64,000 bases of DNA from Actinoplanes sp. M2I2 (GTDB lineage: Bacteria > Actinomycetota > Actinomycetes > Mycobacteriales > Micromonosporaceae), in the NCBI RefSeq assembly GCF_023544445.1, contig NZ_JALPVJ010000002.1:700573-764572 (forward strand), given 5' to 3'. Position 1 is the stretch's first letter, and the number at the start of each line of letters is the position of its first letter. The translations under genes were made by a program, and so were the position numbers. Positions 14,761 to 25,924 of this stretch are shown here, piece after piece. The notes under the pieces were generated by a model. It saw only the letters and a list, made by a program, of their open reading frames with translations. It did not search any database and was not told the DNA's origin.

Positions 14761-17520
14761 TCAGGAGCGATCCAGCAACTGGGCCAGGTGCACGGCGGGG
14801 CGGTCGCGCAGATCGGCCACCTGGGTGCGGCAGGAGAATCCGTCGGCCAGGACGACCGCGTCCGGGGCGGCGTCCAGGGCGGGCAGCAGATTCTGCTCGG
14901 CCACGGCCACGGACACCTCGTAGTGGCCGATCTCGACGCCGAAGTTGCCGGCCAGACCGCAGCAACCGGCCAGCCGCCGCACGGTGGCCCCGGTCGACGC
15001 CAGCAGGTCGGCGTCGGCCTTCCAGCCCAGGACGGCGTGGTGGTGGCAGTGCGGCTGGGCGACCACCTCGACCCCGGACAGGTCGGGCGCCGTCCAGCCC
15101 GGGGTCTCGGCCAGCAGCTCGGCCAGGGTGCGCACCGAACGGGCCACCACGGCGGCGTCGGCTGAGCCGGGCAGCAGCTCGTGCACGTCCGAGCGCAGCA
15201 CCGCCGTGCAGGACGGCTCGATGCCCACGATCGGGATGCCGGCCCGGGCGTCGGCCGCGAGGGCTTCGACCGTACGGGCGAGGATCTTCTTGGCCGAGTC
15301 GAGCTGACCCGTCGTGATCCAGGTCAGGCCGCAGCACACCGACCCGGACGGCAGCCTCGGCTCGTAGCCGGCCGCGCGCAGCACCCGGACGGTGGCCTCC
15401 GCGACCTCGGGGGAGAACGCGTCGGAGAACGAATCGGCGAACAGCACCACCGGCTTGGGCCCAGGGACCGCCCGGAACGTCCGGCGGAACGGGCGCCGCG
15501 CGAAGGCCGGCACCGACCGTCGTTTGTCGACGCCGGCCAGCCACAGCGCCAGGCTCCGGACGCCGGGCAGCCGGGTGCCGAGGTTGGCCAGACGCGGCGT
15601 CCACCCGGCCAGGCGGGCCCAGAACGGCAGCTTCCCGAGCGTGTAGTGCGACCGGGGCCGCAGCCGCCCGCGGTAGGTCTGGTGCAGCACCTCGGACTTG
15701 TACGTGGCCATGTCGATGCCCGTCGGGCAGTCCGACGCGCAGCCCTTGCAGGACAGGCACAGGTCGAGCGACTCGTGCACCGACGGATGCGAGAAGGGCA
15801 GTTCCCCCCGGACGACCTCCTGCAGCACCCGCGCCCGGCCCCGGGTCGAGTCCTTCTCCTCGCGGGTGGCCAGATACGACGGGCACATCACGCCGTGCGC
15901 GGCCGAGTTGTCGGCCCGGCACTTGCCGACGCCGGTGCAGCGGTGCACGGCCTGAGCCAGGTCGCCGCCGTCGTGCGGGTAGGCCAGCGCGAGCCCCTTG
16001 ACCGGGAACCGGCCGGCCGGCCGCACGTCGGCGTCGACCGGGTCGGGGTCGACCAGCACGCCCGGGTTGAGCAGGTTGCCCGGGTCGAAGGCGTTCTTGA
16101 TGCCGGCGAACAGCGCGATCGCGTCGGGGGAGTACATGTGCGGCAGCAGCTCCGAGCGGGCCCGGCCGTCGCCGTGCTCGCCCGACAGCGACCCGCCGAA
16201 CTCGCCGACCAGTTTCGCGGCGCCGATCAGGAAGTCCCGCAGCACCTTGGTGCCGCCGGGCTCGTCGAGCGGGAAGTCCAGGCGTACGTGCATGCAGCCG
16301 TCACCGAAGTGCCCGAAGGGCGCCGCGGTCATCCCGTACGCCGCGACGAGCTCGTCGAACCGCGCGAGGTAGGCGCCGAGCCGCTCGGGCGGGACGGCCG
16401 CGTCCTCCCACCCGGGCCAGGCCGGCCGGTCCGACGGGGCCCGCCCGGCCAGCCCGGCGCCGTCCTCGCGGATGCGCCACAGCCGCGCCTGGGTCGCGGG
16501 GTCGGTGACGACCAGCGCGTCGTCGGCGATCCCGTCGGCCGCCAGCTTGCGCGCCCGTGCCTCGACCTCGCCGGGCTCGTCACCGGCCAGCTCGACGAAG
16601 AGCCAGGCCCCGCCGCGCGGCAGCGGGGGGACGGCGGCCGGGCCCCGGCGGGCGCGCAGCACGTCGAGCAGCCGTGAGTCGAGACCCTCGCAGGAGGTCG
16701 GGCCGTGCGCGACCACGGCCGGGGAGGCCTCGCCCGCGGCCACGATGTCGCGGAAGCCGAGCACCACGACGACCCGCACCGGGGAGTCGACCACCAGCTT
16801 GACGGTGGCCCGGGTGATGACCGCGAGGGTGCCCTCGGAGCCGACCATCGCCCGGGTCAGGTCGAACCGCTCGGGAAGCAGATGCTGCGCGGCGTAGCCG
16901 GACACCTGACGGCCGAACCGGTCGAACTCGGTGCGGGCCGTGGCCAGGTGCCGGCCGACCACCGTGCGCAACTCGTCGACGACCGGCCCGTGCGGCGCGG
17001 TCGTGTCGAGCCGGTCGCCGGCCGCGGTCAGCAGCTCCAGCCCGGCGACGTTGTCGGAGGTGCGCCCGTAGGCCAGCGACCGCGAGCCGCAGGCGTTGTT
17101 GCCGATCATGCCGCCGATCGTGCAGCGCGGCCAGGTCGACGGGTCGGGCCCGAACCGGACGCCGTGCGGGGTCGCCGCCTTCTGCAGCACGGCGTGGACC
17201 GTGCCCGGCTCGACCACCGCCGTCCGCGCCGCCGGGTCGATCTCGAGCACCCGGTTGAGGTGGCGGGAGAAGTCGAGCACGATGCCCCGGCCGACCGCGT
17301 TGCCGGCCACCGACGTGCCCGCGCCGCGCGACGTGAACGGCGTGCCGGTCTCGCGGGCCACGGCCAGCGCGGCCGCCACCTCGTCGACGTGCCGGGGCCG
17401 CACCACGGCCAGCGGGGGGATGCGGTACAGCGAGGCGTCGGAGGAGTACATCCCCCGCGTGCCCGCGTCGGCCCGCACCTCGAGACCGGCCTTTTCCAGT
17501 GCCGCCACCACGTCGCTCAT
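14761..17520 (-). CDS. FAD- and [4Fe-4S]-containing 2-hydroxyacid (D-lactate-type) dehydrogenase
   Basis: 919 residues with two fused parts. The N-terminal half is a VAO-type FAD domain (PFTSRGAGTSVAGNAVG at about 60-76, GMIGNNACGSRSL at about 137) plus the FAD-oxidase C domain with FGHFGDGCMHVRL and SGEHGDGRARSELL. After about residue 540 come ferredoxin-like clusters (HRCTGVGKCRADN, then LCLSCKGCASDCPTG) and CCG-type cysteine-rich repeats (SVCCGLTW, AGCCGLAGN). This is the GlcD/GlcF-type fusion seen in respiratory D-lactate or D-2-hydroxyglutarate dehydrogenases, feeding electrons to quinones. ATG 17520 begins MSDVVAALEKAG. The divergent GntR regulator starts 17 bp away and is the likely controller. 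Confidence 0.85.
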   Translation of the reverse strand: MSDVVAALEKAGLEVRADAGTRGMYSSDASLYRIPPLAVVRPRHVDEVAAALAVARETGTPFTSRGAGTSVAGNAVGRGIVLDFSRHLNRVLEIDPAARTAVVEPGTVHAVLQKAATPHGVRFGPDPSTWPRCTIGGMIGNNACGSRSLAYGRTSDNVAGLELLTAAGDRLDTTAPHGPVVDELRTVVGRHLATARTEFDRFGRQVSGYAAQHLLPERFDLTRAMVGSEGTLAVITRATVKLVVDSPVRVVVVLGFRDIVAAGEASPAVVAHGPTSCEGLDSRLLDVLRARRGPAAVPPLPRGGAWLFVELAGDEPGEVEARARKLAADGIADDALVVTDPATQARLWRIREDGAGLAGRAPSDRPAWPGWEDAAVPPERLGAYLARFDELVAAYGMTAAPFGHFGDGCMHVRLDFPLDEPGGTKVLRDFLIGAAKLVGEFGGSLSGEHGDGRARSELLPHMYSPDAIALFAGIKNAFDPGNLLNPGVLVDPDPVDADVRPAGRFPVKGLALAYPHDGGDLAQAVHRCTGVGKCRADNSAAHGVMCPSYLATREEKDSTRGRARVLQEVVRGELPFSHPSVHESLDLCLSCKGCASDCPTGIDMATYKSEVLHQTYRGRLRPRSHYTLGKLPFWARLAGWTPRLANLGTRLPGVRSLALWLAGVDKRRSVPAFARRPFRRTFRAVPGPKPVVLFADSFSDAFSPEVAEATVRVLRAAGYEPRLPSGSVCCGLTWITTGQLDSAKKILARTVEALAADARAGIPIVGIEPSCTAVLRSDVHELLPGSADAAVVARSVRTLAELLAETPGWTAPDLSGVEVVAQPHCHHHAVLGWKADADLLASTGATVRRLAGCCGLAGNFGVEIGHYEVSVAVAEQNLLPALDAAPDAVVLADGFSCRTQVADLRDRPAVHLAQLLDRS

Positions 17521-17522
17521 GG

Positions 17523-17534
17523 GTAACATGTTAC
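17523..17534. promoter_or_regulatory. Symmetric operator-promoter GTAACATGTTAC between two divergent leaderless genes
   Basis: GTAACATGTTAC is a 12-bp perfect palindrome. It contains TAACAT on each strand, a good actinobacterial -10. On each side exactly seven bases separate the hexamer from the start codon: GTG 17537 to the right, ATG 17520 to the left. Both genes would then start transcription at or very near the first codon. A dimer of the adjacent FadR-type GntR protein bound here would block both promoters at once. The geometry is seen directly; regulator binding is inference. Confidence 0.65.
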
Positions 17535-17536
17535 TC

Positions 17537-18199
17537 GTGCCGTCGCTGACCCTGCCGCTGGAGGCTCCCACCCTCGCCGACGCCGTCGCCCTGGCCGTGC
17601 GCGAGGGCATCGCCGCCGGGGAACTGGCCCCCGACATCACGTACTCGGTGTATCAGCTGGCCGACCTGCTCGGCATCTCCCGCAGTCCGGTCCGCGAGGG
17701 CCTGCTCCGGCTGGCCGAGGCCGGCCTGGTCGAGATCCGCCGCAACCGCGGCTTCCGCGTCCTGCCGCCCCGCGCCCACGACGTCGAGGAGATCGTCGAG
17801 ATCCGCCTCGCGCTGGAGCCGCCCGCCGCCCGCAAGGCCGCCGCCGGCACGGAGTCCCAGCATGCCGCCATCCAGGCGGCGCTCGACGCGATGGCCGCGG
17901 CGGCCGCCCGGGACGACGAGGCCGCTTTCTGGCCGGCCGACCGCAGCCTGCACGACCTGTTGCTGCAGGCGGCCGGCAACACCCGCGCGGCGGCCATCGT
18001 CGCCCAGCTGCGCTCCACCACCGCCCTGCTCGGCCCGCCCACCACGGCCAGCGGCCGCACGCTGAGCGAGATCCACGCCGAACACGAGCCGGTCGTCGCC
18101 GCCGTCCTGGCCCGCGACGCCCCCGCCGCCGAGGCGGCCATGCGCGCCCACCTCGAGGCGACCGGCCGGCTGCTGGTGGCCAACCTCGGCGCCCGCTGA
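17537..18199 (+). CDS. FadR-subfamily GntR regulator
   Basis: The 220-residue regulator has a GntR winged helix (about 10-75: YSVYQLADLLGISRSPVREGLLRLAEAGLV) and an all-helical FCD ligand-binding domain after EIVEIRLALEPPAAR, with candidate metal ligands Asp/His in the C-terminal helices (DRSLHDLLL, EIHAEHEPVV). FCD regulators commonly bind carboxylates such as lactate or glycolate, fitting the divergent 2-hydroxyacid dehydrogenase. I choose GTG 17537 because the -10 lies 7 bp before it. In-frame ATGs at 17519 and 17528 fall inside the operator. It probably represses itself and the dehydrogenase. Confidence 0.85.
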   Translation: MPSLTLPLEAPTLADAVALAVREGIAAGELAPDITYSVYQLADLLGISRSPVREGLLRLAEAGLVEIRRNRGFRVLPPRAHDVEEIVEIRLALEPPAARKAAAGTESQHAAIQAALDAMAAAAARDDEAAFWPADRSLHDLLLQAAGNTRAAAIVAQLRSTTALLGPPTTASGRTLSEIHAEHEPVVAAVLARDAPAAEAAMRAHLEATGRLLVANLGAR

Positions 18200-18209
18200 C
18201 GGTCGGCGG

Positions 18210-18256
18210 CCGCGCCGGGAATACGCGCTCCTCCTCGGGTGGTTTTCCCGGCGCGG
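18210..18256 (+). terminator. Long hairpin after the GntR gene
   Basis: CCGCGCCGGGAA (18210-18221) pairs perfectly with TTCCCGGCGCGG (18245-18256) over a 23-base loop, beginning 11 bp after the regulator stop and ending 42 bp before the flavin monooxygenase start. It is probably the regulator's terminator, but the long loop also allows a leader structure for the next gene. Confidence 0.55.
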
Positions 18257-18298
18257 GGCTTTCGGGCAGGGCTTTCGGACAGCGAGGAGCGCGACACC

Positions 18299-19405
18299 AT
18301 GACCGACGGATCGGCGACGGTGGTGGTGATCGGCGGCGGCCAGTCCGGGCTGTCCGCCGCGTACCACCTGCAGCGGCGCGGTCTCGACTTCGTCGTGCTG
18401 GACGCCGCGCCCGCCCCGGGCGGCGCCTGGCAGCACCGCTGGGAGTCGCTGCGGATGGCCACCGTGAACGGCATCTTCGACCTGCCCGGCCTGGCCAAGC
18501 CGCCGCTCGACGAGGCCGAGCCCAGCCGCACGGCGGTGCCCCGCTACTTCGCCGAGTTCGAGCGCGCGTTCGCCCCGCCGATCCTGCGCCCCGTGCGGGT
18601 CACCGCGGTCCGCCGGGCCGGCCCCGATCTCGTCGTCGAGACCGACCGCGGGCGCTGGACGACCCGGGCCGTGATCAACGCCACCGGCACGTGGACCAAC
18701 CCCGTCCGGCCGCACTATCCGGGTCAGGAGACGTTCCGAGGTCTTCAGCTGCACACGTCCGACTACGTGTCGGCCGGGCAGTTCGCCGGGCTGCGCGTCG
18801 CGGTCGTCGGTGGCGGCATCTCCGCCCTGCAACTGCTGGAGGAGATCTCCCGGGTCGCGAAGACGTTCTGGTACACCCGCCGCGAGCCGTACTTCCGCAC
18901 CGACGGGTTCGAACCCGAGGTGGCCGGGCGCGAGACCATCGCCAAGGTCATGGCCGACGTCGAGGCGGGCCGTCCGACCGGCAGCGTGGTCTCCTACACC
19001 GGCCTGGCCTGGACGTCGTACGCGCTGGAGGCGAAGCGGCGCGGCGTTCTCGAGCGCCGCCCGATGTTCACCGCGATCGAGCCGCTCGGCGTGCGCGAGG
19101 CCGACGGCACCCTCACCACCGTCGACGCGATCGTCTGGGCCACCGGCTTCAAGGCCGCGCTGGCCCACCTCGACCCGCTGGGACTGCGTAACGAGGCGGG
19201 CGGCATCCGGGTGATCGGCACCCAGGTCGCCGACGAGCCGCGCGTCCATCTCGTCGGGTTCGGCCCCTCGCAGTCCACGGTCGGCGCCAACCGCGCGGGC
19301 CGGGAAGCGGTCAGCGCCATCGCGAGACATCTGTCCAGGGTGGACGAAGCCTCGGCTGCGGCGGCGCCGGGGACGGGTCAGGAACCGTTCAGGCTCTGGC
19401 CGTAG
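18299..19405 (+). CDS. Flavin-containing monooxygenase-like NAD(P)/FAD oxidoreductase
   Basis: A 368-residue class B flavoprotein with an FAD Rossmann motif VVVIGGGQSGLSAAYHL near the N-terminus and a second, NADPH-type motif VAVVGGGISALQLLEE around 165-180. A conserved INATGTW lies between the two. The layout matches small CzcO/FMO-type oxidoreductases that oxygenate N, S or ketone substrates; the substrate here is unknown. ATG 18299 follows GAGGAG. Its last 28 bp overlap the convergent PPOX gene. Confidence 0.82.
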   Translation: MTDGSATVVVIGGGQSGLSAAYHLQRRGLDFVVLDAAPAPGGAWQHRWESLRMATVNGIFDLPGLAKPPLDEAEPSRTAVPRYFAEFERAFAPPILRPVRVTAVRRAGPDLVVETDRGRWTTRAVINATGTWTNPVRPHYPGQETFRGLQLHTSDYVSAGQFAGLRVAVVGGGISALQLLEEISRVAKTFWYTRREPYFRTDGFEPEVAGRETIAKVMADVEAGRPTGSVVSYTGLAWTSYALEAKRRGVLERRPMFTAIEPLGVREADGTLTTVDAIVWATGFKAALAHLDPLGLRNEAGGIRVIGTQVADEPRVHLVGFGPSQSTVGANRAGREAVSAIARHLSRVDEASAAAAPGTGQEPFRLWP

Positions 19406-19809
19406 ACGTGCTCGACCCGCAGGACGAGCAGGACCCGGCGGTCGGAGACCATCACCGAGCGGTACTCGGCCCAGTCCGGGTGCTCACCGGCGGCCCGGCG
19501 GTAGTAGTCGACCAGCGCGTCCACCTCGGGACCGTCCGGGTCGGCGCCCGGGCCGATCAGCTCGACCGATCCCTCGGCCGTCGCCCAGGCCCGGCCGTCG
19601 GGGCTGGTGACCTCCAGGGCGGCGCGCGGGTCGCGGCGCGCGTTGGCCGTCTTGGCCCGGCCGTCGGTGACCGACACATAGACGCGTTCGGCCGCGCGGT
19701 CGTAGAACGGGGTCACCGGGGACAGCTGCGGCAGGCCGTTCGCCTTGATGGTCGCCAGCACGCCGAGCCGGCTGCCGGCGAGCAGCGCGCGCGGGTCGAA
19801 ATCAGTCAT
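19378..19809 (-). CDS. PPOX-class (F420/FMN split-barrel) oxidoreductase
   Basis: 143 residues forming one split beta-barrel: GSRLGVLATIKANGLPQLSPVTPFYD, then VYVSVTDGRAKTANARRDPRAALEV, as in the PPOX-class F420-dependent oxidoreductases of actinobacteria (relatives of pyridoxamine-phosphate oxidase). The phosphate-binding TDGRAKTAN segment supports F420 or FMN binding. Substrate unknown. ATG 19809 begins MTDFDPRALLAG. Its 3' end overlaps the flavin monooxygenase gene tail-to-tail, and its 5' end is divergent from furA. Confidence 0.85.
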   Translation of the reverse strand: MTDFDPRALLAGSRLGVLATIKANGLPQLSPVTPFYDRAAERVYVSVTDGRAKTANARRDPRAALEVTSPDGRAWATAEGSVELIGPGADPDGPEVDALVDYYRRAAGEHPDWAEYRSVMVSDRRVLLVLRVEHVYGQSLNGS

Positions 19810-19883
19810 ACCGCATTCTCCACCCGGCGGCCCCCGATGGTCCGGCCCGGCGCGATCGTTCTTGTGAACCCTCGCCGGTAAAC

Positions 19884-19918
19884 TTGATTTGTTCCAATCT
19901 AGGGGTAAGGTCATCCGG
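19884..19918 (+). promoter_or_regulatory. Leaderless furA promoter with FurA-box-like AT-rich stretch
   Basis: TTGATT (19884-19889), a 16-bp spacer, then TAAGGT (19906-19911), and seven bases to GTG 19919, so transcription would begin at the start codon. The core CTTGATTTGTTCCAATCTAG (19883-19902) resembles the AT-rich operator bound by FurA before furA-katG in other actinobacteria. It is the most AT-rich short stretch nearby. Confidence 0.6.
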
Positions 19919-22659
<2,741 letters not shown>

Positions 22660-22670
22660 TCCTGTTCCCT

Positions 22671-22706
22671 CGCGCCCGGCCGGCCCTTCGGGGTCGGCCG
22701 GGCGCG
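22671..22706 (+). terminator. Strong hairpin after katG
   Basis: CGCGCCCGGCCG (22671-22682) and CGGCCGGGCGCG (22695-22706) pair perfectly over a 12-base loop, 11 bp after the katG stop. It also faces the convergent gene at 22721, so it may act for both strands. Confidence 0.75.
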
Positions 22707-22720
22707 GTCGTTCCGGCTCG

Positions 22721-23149
22721 TCAGTGGAGGATCACCTTGGTCGGCACGTGGGTCCAGGCGGCCACCTCGCCGCCGGGCAGGCACACGATCAGGCACCCGT
22801 CCGCCCCCGCGACGGCCCACGACTCGGCGTCGGCGTCGGCCCCCACCACCAGCTCGGCGCCGCCGGCGAAGCAGATGACCAGCTCGCCGCTGTCGCGCAC
22901 CTGAGCCGTCTGCACCACGTCCCCGAGCAGGGTGCCGATGGCGTCGGAGGGCCGCTCGCCCGGATCGATCCGGGCCGGCCCGCCCGGCCCGGCGAGGTGC
23001 GCGACGGTCTCCGTCACGACCCGGCTGCCACCGGAGAAACCCCACACCAGGGCCGGTCCCAGCTGGACGTACTCCAGCTTCTGCCCGGCGAGCCGGGCGA
23101 CCGCCCCGGCCTCGTGCGGGCGCCGTCCCGCGACCACGACTGGCGCCAT
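22721..23149 (-). CDS. Hypothetical protein, possibly DUF6188 family
   Basis: A 142-residue soluble protein, mostly beta-strand. It has a repeated pattern of alternating hydrophobics (LEYVQLGPALVWGFSG, then GELVICFAGGAELVVG and GCLIVCLPGGEVAAW). This resembles the small DUF6188-type proteins of actinobacteria, but I am not certain of the family. No catalytic signature is evident. ATG 23149 is preceded by GAGG at a suitable distance. It is convergent with katG and divergent from the copper operon across a 194-bp gap. Confidence 0.6.
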   Translation of the reverse strand: MAPVVVAGRRPHEAGAVARLAGQKLEYVQLGPALVWGFSGGSRVVTETVAHLAGPGGPARIDPGERPSDAIGTLLGDVVQTAQVRDSGELVICFAGGAELVVGADADAESWAVAGADGCLIVCLPGGEVAAWTHVPTKVILH

Positions 23150-23343
23150 GATGACCTCGTTCGTCTCGTCGATCTGCTGACGGCAGGACCGTAACGCGAC
23201 GTTTCATAAGAGAGCCTTAAAACCGGGACGCTCTGTTTCCACCCACCAGCCGGACTTCGGCGACCGTCGATGCGCGGGCCGGACGCGGCCGTGATCTCAG
23301 GGTTCGCGGGAACTTCGGCGGACCCCGCGGCGACTGATGAACC

Positions 23344-25323
23344 GTGCGGAAAACTCTGGTGGGAGCGGGCGCGGCAGCCGCCGTCACGTTGATCGCGGCG
23401 CTGCGGTTCGGCGGGGCGGTGGACGACACGGTGCTGCCCGGCATCCCCAGCCCCGGAGCCCTCACCGAGTGGACCCTGCCGTCCCTCACGATGCTGGCCA
23501 CCGTGCTCGGCGTCCTCACTGTCGGGCTCACCGTGACCGCGGCCTTCCTGCTGCCCGGTGACGGGCGCAGCGTGGCCCCGCACGGCTGGGTGCTGCTGCG
23601 CCGCTCCACCTGGCCGGCCCTGCTGTGGGCGGCCACCTCGCTCGCGCTCGTGGTGTTCACCGTGTCCGACGTCCTGGGCGTACCGGTGGACCGGCTCGGC
23701 CGGGCGTCCGTGCTGAGCTTCGGCTTCTCGGTGTCGCAGGGCCAGGCCCTGATGCTGCAGGCCGCCCTCGCCCTCGCCGTCGCGATCGGCTCGCGGGCCG
23801 GCCTGTCGCGTGGCGCCGCGGCCGTGACGGCCGGCCTCGCCGTCATCGCCGGTTTGCCCCCGGCCTTCACCGGCCACTCGTCGGGCGCCGGCAACCACCA
23901 GATCGCGGTCAGCAGCCTCACCCTGCACATCGTCGCGGCCTCGCTCTGGGTGGGCGGCCTGGCCGGGCTCCTTCTGGTCCGCCGCCATCGCCGTTTCGCC
24001 GAGACCGCGGCCCGCTACAGCCGGCTCGCCCTGGGCTGCTTCGTGGCCACGGCGATCAGCGGCCTCGTCAACGCGGCGGTCCGGCTGGGTGACCTGCCCG
24101 CGCTCTGGACCTCCCGGTACGGGGCCCTGGTGCTGCTCAAAGCGGTCGCGCTGCTCGCCGTGGGCGCGATCGGCGCCGCGCACCGGGCCCGCACGCTGCC
24201 CGCGCTCCGGGACGGCCGGCCGTGGGCCTTCGTCCGGCTGGCCGCCGGGGAACTGGTCGTGCTCGGCGCGGCGGTCGGCCTGGCCGTGGCGCTGACCCGC
24301 AGCCCCACCCCGGTGCCCGAGACCGCGGTGGAACCCGACCCGCTGGTGGAACTGCTCGGCTTCGACCAGCCCGGCCCGCCCACCGCCGCCCGGCTGCTCG
24401 GCGACCCGCTCCCCGACATGTTCCTGCTCACCGTGGTCGCCGCCGGCATCTTCGTCTACCTCGCGGGCGTCCGCCGGATGCGCCGGGCCGGGCACCCGTG
24501 GCCGGCGAGCCGCACCGCCTCGTGGGTCGGCGGCCAGCTGCTGCTCGGCGCGATCACCGGCCTGGGCGTGGCGAAGTACGCGTACGTCCTGTTCAGCGTC
24601 CACATGGTGCAGCACATGGTGCTCTCGATGGTCGTGCCCATCCTGCTCGTCGGCGGCGCGCCGGTCACCCTGGCCCTGCGCGCCCTGCGCCGCCCGGCCG
24701 ACCCGCAGGTCCGGGGAGCCCGCGAGTGGCTGCTGCTCGCGCTGCACAGCCGGACGGCCCGCGTGCTCAGCCATCCGCTGGTCGCGCTGGCCATCTACGT
24801 CACCAGCCTCTACGGGCTCTACCTGGGTGGGCTGCTGGGCACGCTGATGCGCTACCACCTCGGGCACCTGGCCATGCTGACGCACTTCGTGCTGGCCGGA
24901 TATCTGCTCTTCTGGGTGCTGATCGGGACCGACCCGGGCCGCCGGCGGATCCACCCGGCCATGCTCGTCGTCGTACATTTCCTGGCCATGGTGGCGCACG
25001 CGTTCTTCGGCTTCGTGCTGCTGCAGTCCACGACGGTCATCGCGGCCGACTGGTACACCGCCGTGCACCCGCCGTGGGCGTCCTCGCTGCTCGACGACCA
25101 GCATCTGGGCGCGAGCCTGGCCTGGGCCTTCGGCGAGCTGCCGGCCGCCGCGATCCTGCTGCTGCTGGTGCGGCAGTGGATCCGCACCGACGAGCGCGAA
25201 CAGGCCCGACTCGACCGCGCCGCCGACCGTGCGGCCGCCGCCGGCGAGGACGACGAACTGGCCCGCTACAACGCCTTCCTGGCCGACGCGGCTGCCGATG
25301 CCCGCGACGCGCACAAGTCATGA
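23344..25323 (+). CDS. CopD-CtaG fusion membrane protein (copper uptake / cytochrome oxidase assembly)
   Basis: A 659-residue polytopic protein with about 14 membrane helices. The first half carries a CopD-like copper-transport domain (HIVAASLWVGGLAGLLL and the following helices to about 310). After a Pro-rich linker (about 320-350) the second half is a CtaG/caa3-assembly domain with the His-rich helix VHMVQHMVLSMVVPILLVGG and HLGHLAMLTHFVLAGY. Together they should bring copper across the membrane and help load the Cu centre of cytochrome c oxidase. GTG 23344 is used as start. The PCuAC gene follows 52 bp later, and the operon ends with CopC. Confidence 0.88.
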   Translation: MRKTLVGAGAAAAVTLIAALRFGGAVDDTVLPGIPSPGALTEWTLPSLTMLATVLGVLTVGLTVTAAFLLPGDGRSVAPHGWVLLRRSTWPALLWAATSLALVVFTVSDVLGVPVDRLGRASVLSFGFSVSQGQALMLQAALALAVAIGSRAGLSRGAAAVTAGLAVIAGLPPAFTGHSSGAGNHQIAVSSLTLHIVAASLWVGGLAGLLLVRRHRRFAETAARYSRLALGCFVATAISGLVNAAVRLGDLPALWTSRYGALVLLKAVALLAVGAIGAAHRARTLPALRDGRPWAFVRLAAGELVVLGAAVGLAVALTRSPTPVPETAVEPDPLVELLGFDQPGPPTAARLLGDPLPDMFLLTVVAAGIFVYLAGVRRMRRAGHPWPASRTASWVGGQLLLGAITGLGVAKYAYVLFSVHMVQHMVLSMVVPILLVGGAPVTLALRALRRPADPQVRGAREWLLLALHSRTARVLSHPLVALAIYVTSLYGLYLGGLLGTLMRYHLGHLAMLTHFVLAGYLLFWVLIGTDPGRRRIHPAMLVVVHFLAMVAHAFFGFVLLQSTTVIAADWYTAVHPPWASSLLDDQHLGASLAWAFGELPAAAILLLLVRQWIRTDEREQARLDRAADRAAAAGEDDELARYNAFLADAAADARDAHKS

Positions 25324-25375
25324 AATTTCTTGATTCGGCGGGAACTTTCGCCGCGACCGAACAGACCAATGCTGC

Positions 25376-25924
25376 ATGCGAACCAACGTTCTGCGCGCGG
25401 CTGCCGCGCTTGCCGTAGCCACCTTCGGCCTCGCCGGTTGCGGCGGCGGCAGCAGCGACGCGGCCACCCCCGCCCCGGCGCCCTCGGCGACCGCGGCCGC
25501 CGCGACCCTGACCGTCAAGGACCCGTGGGTCAAGGCCGGTGCGGCCGGCGCCATGACCGCCGCGTTCGGCACGCTGGTGAACGACACCGGCGCCGACATC
25601 ACCATCACCACCGCCGAGTCGCCGGCCTCCCCGCTCGAGCTGCACGAGATGGCCATGAAGGACGGCAAGATGGTCATGCAGCCCAAGCAGGGCGGCTTCG
25701 TCATCAAGTCCCGGGGCAGCCACGAGCTCTCCCCGGGCGGCGACCACCTGATGCTCATGAAGCCGGCCCAGGCCATCGAACCCGGCGACGAGGTGTCCTT
25801 CACGCTCAAGCTCGGTGACGGCAGCACCGTGCCGTTCACCGCGATCGCCAAGCCGTTCGCCGGCGCCGAGGAGAGCTACGACCCGGGCCACTCGATGGCC
25901 CCCATGGGGAGCACCGCTCCGTGA
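25376..25924 (+). CDS. PCu(A)C-type periplasmic/extracytoplasmic copper chaperone lipoprotein
   Basis: 182 residues: a lipoprotein signal (FGLAGC, Cys22), a Thr/Ala/Pro linker and a PCu(A)C domain. The Cu(I) ligands follow the family pattern: His and Met in LELHEMAMKDGKMVMQ and the later His-x-Met in GGDHLMLMKP. A further Met/His-containing tail (PGHSMAPMG) could add a binding site. The protein hands copper to Cox assembly factors outside the membrane. Its TGA overlaps the GTG of the DyP gene (GTGA), so the two are translationally coupled. Confidence 0.9.
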   Translation: MRTNVLRAAAALAVATFGLAGCGGGSSDAATPAPAPSATAAAATLTVKDPWVKAGAAGAMTAAFGTLVNDTGADITITTAESPASPLELHEMAMKDGKMVMQPKQGGFVIKSRGSHELSPGGDHLMLMKPAQAIEPGDEVSFTLKLGDGSTVPFTAIAKPFAGAEESYDPGHSMAPMGSTAP

